DNA of 6,596 nt, taken from the NCBI GenBank assembly GCA_029777755.1, contig JAKORQ010000301.1, positions 1-6,596 of the forward strand. The letters run 5' to 3'. The position numbers and the translations under genes are program-made. The notes below the pieces were generated by a model, which was given only the letters and a program-made list of their open reading frames with translations, did not search any database and had not been told where the DNA came from. This DNA comes from Planctomycetota bacterium. Lineage in GTDB: Bacteria; Planctomycetota; Phycisphaerae; Tepidisphaerales; Tepidisphaeraceae. Shown here one piece after another: positions 6,330 to 6,596 of this stretch; positions within the stretch are counted from its first letter, which is position 1; each line of letters starts with the position of its first letter.

Positions 6330-6596
6330 TCACTGTCTTCCATAGACCCGCGCGATCTCCTCCCGCGCTATCTCCACCCATCTGGACAGGCGCTGCGGCT
6401 GGTTCTGGACCGTGTGGACATCCTTCATCACCAGCTCGGTGTTGCAGCCGGCCGCGGCGGTTAGTTCCAGCGTCTTGCGCAGGTCGGCGCGGATGGCGTC
6501 CTCGTCGAATTTCGCCGTGCTCACCAGCGTTGGATTCGGCTTGCGGCAATAGACGTACTTGCCGGCCAGTTCCTTTGCCATCTTCTCCTCATCACA
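6330..6596 (-). CDS. C-terminal part of a URO-D-like (uroporphyrinogen decarboxylase superfamily) protein, partial
   Basis: The frame is open through the right edge, so the gene begins outside the window; 88 residues and a TGA at 6332-6330 are visible. The ATG at 6581 is internal, not a start, because five sense codons (CDEEK) precede it. The pattern KYVYCRKPNP, then ADLRKTLE about 25 residues on, then ELVMKDVHTVQNQPQRLSRW resembles the last strands and helices of the TIM barrel in URO-D-like proteins common in Planctomycetes and Lentisphaerae. Many of these are not haem enzymes and may act on corrinoid-bound methyl groups or have unknown roles. I recognise this from memory of homologs, not from a catalytic motif, which would lie outside the window. 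rtcB follows 52 bases downstream on the same strand, so a shared transcript is possible. Confidence 0.55.
   Translation of the reverse strand, partial: CDEEKMAKELAGKYVYCRKPNPTLVSTAKFDEDAIRADLRKTLELTAAAGCNTELVMKDVHTVQNQPQRLSRWVEIAREEIARVYGRQ

Noticed and set aside
1..6596. tRNA or rRNA genes, CRISPR arrays, insertion sequences, attachment sites
   Set aside because: Read on both strands, there are no regularly spaced repeats, no transposase motifs, no long terminal inverted repeats and no visible tRNA-like cloverleaf with a CCA end.

Overview
This is a GC-rich bacterial window of ordinary, mostly chromosomal genes. There is no sign of a phage, insertion sequence, CRISPR array, tRNA or rRNA. 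The mix of genes points to a planctomycete-like bacterium, possibly of the Phycisphaerae: a GT2-DUF2062 fusion, a metX-metW pair, a nucleotidyltransferase remnant, a stand-alone rsmG, a divergent RtcB and a URO-D-like protein. This is inferred from remembered protein resemblance, not from a marker gene. UUG starts and weak Shine-Dalgarno sites occur beside a few good ones.

Plus strand, 1-4545. The window opens with the last 35 codons of an unrecognised gene. A membrane-attached glycosyltransferase (180-1487) follows. A gap of about 100 bases that can fold then leads to metX (1590-2804), which overlaps metW (2801-3526) by ATGA. Eleven bases on is a 61-codon remnant of a minimal nucleotidyltransferase (3538-3723). 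Next comes rsmG (3829-4545), the 16S rRNA m7G methyltransferase.

Minus strand, 6596-4790. The C-terminus of a URO-D-like protein runs in from the right edge and stops at 6330. A full-length but divergent RtcB-family gene (6277-4790) follows. rsmG and rtcB converge on a 244-base gap that holds several inverted repeats and no convincing gene.

How the genes relate: MetX and MetW act together, activating homoserine by O-acylation for methionine synthesis, and their overlap suggests coupled translation. The other genes are unrelated housekeeping or accessory functions that happen to be neighbours. I found no convincing new multi-gene system. The points most worth a second look are the changed active-site motifs in the RtcB homolog, the N-terminally extended MetW, the broken nucleotidyltransferase, and the repeat-like convergent gap.
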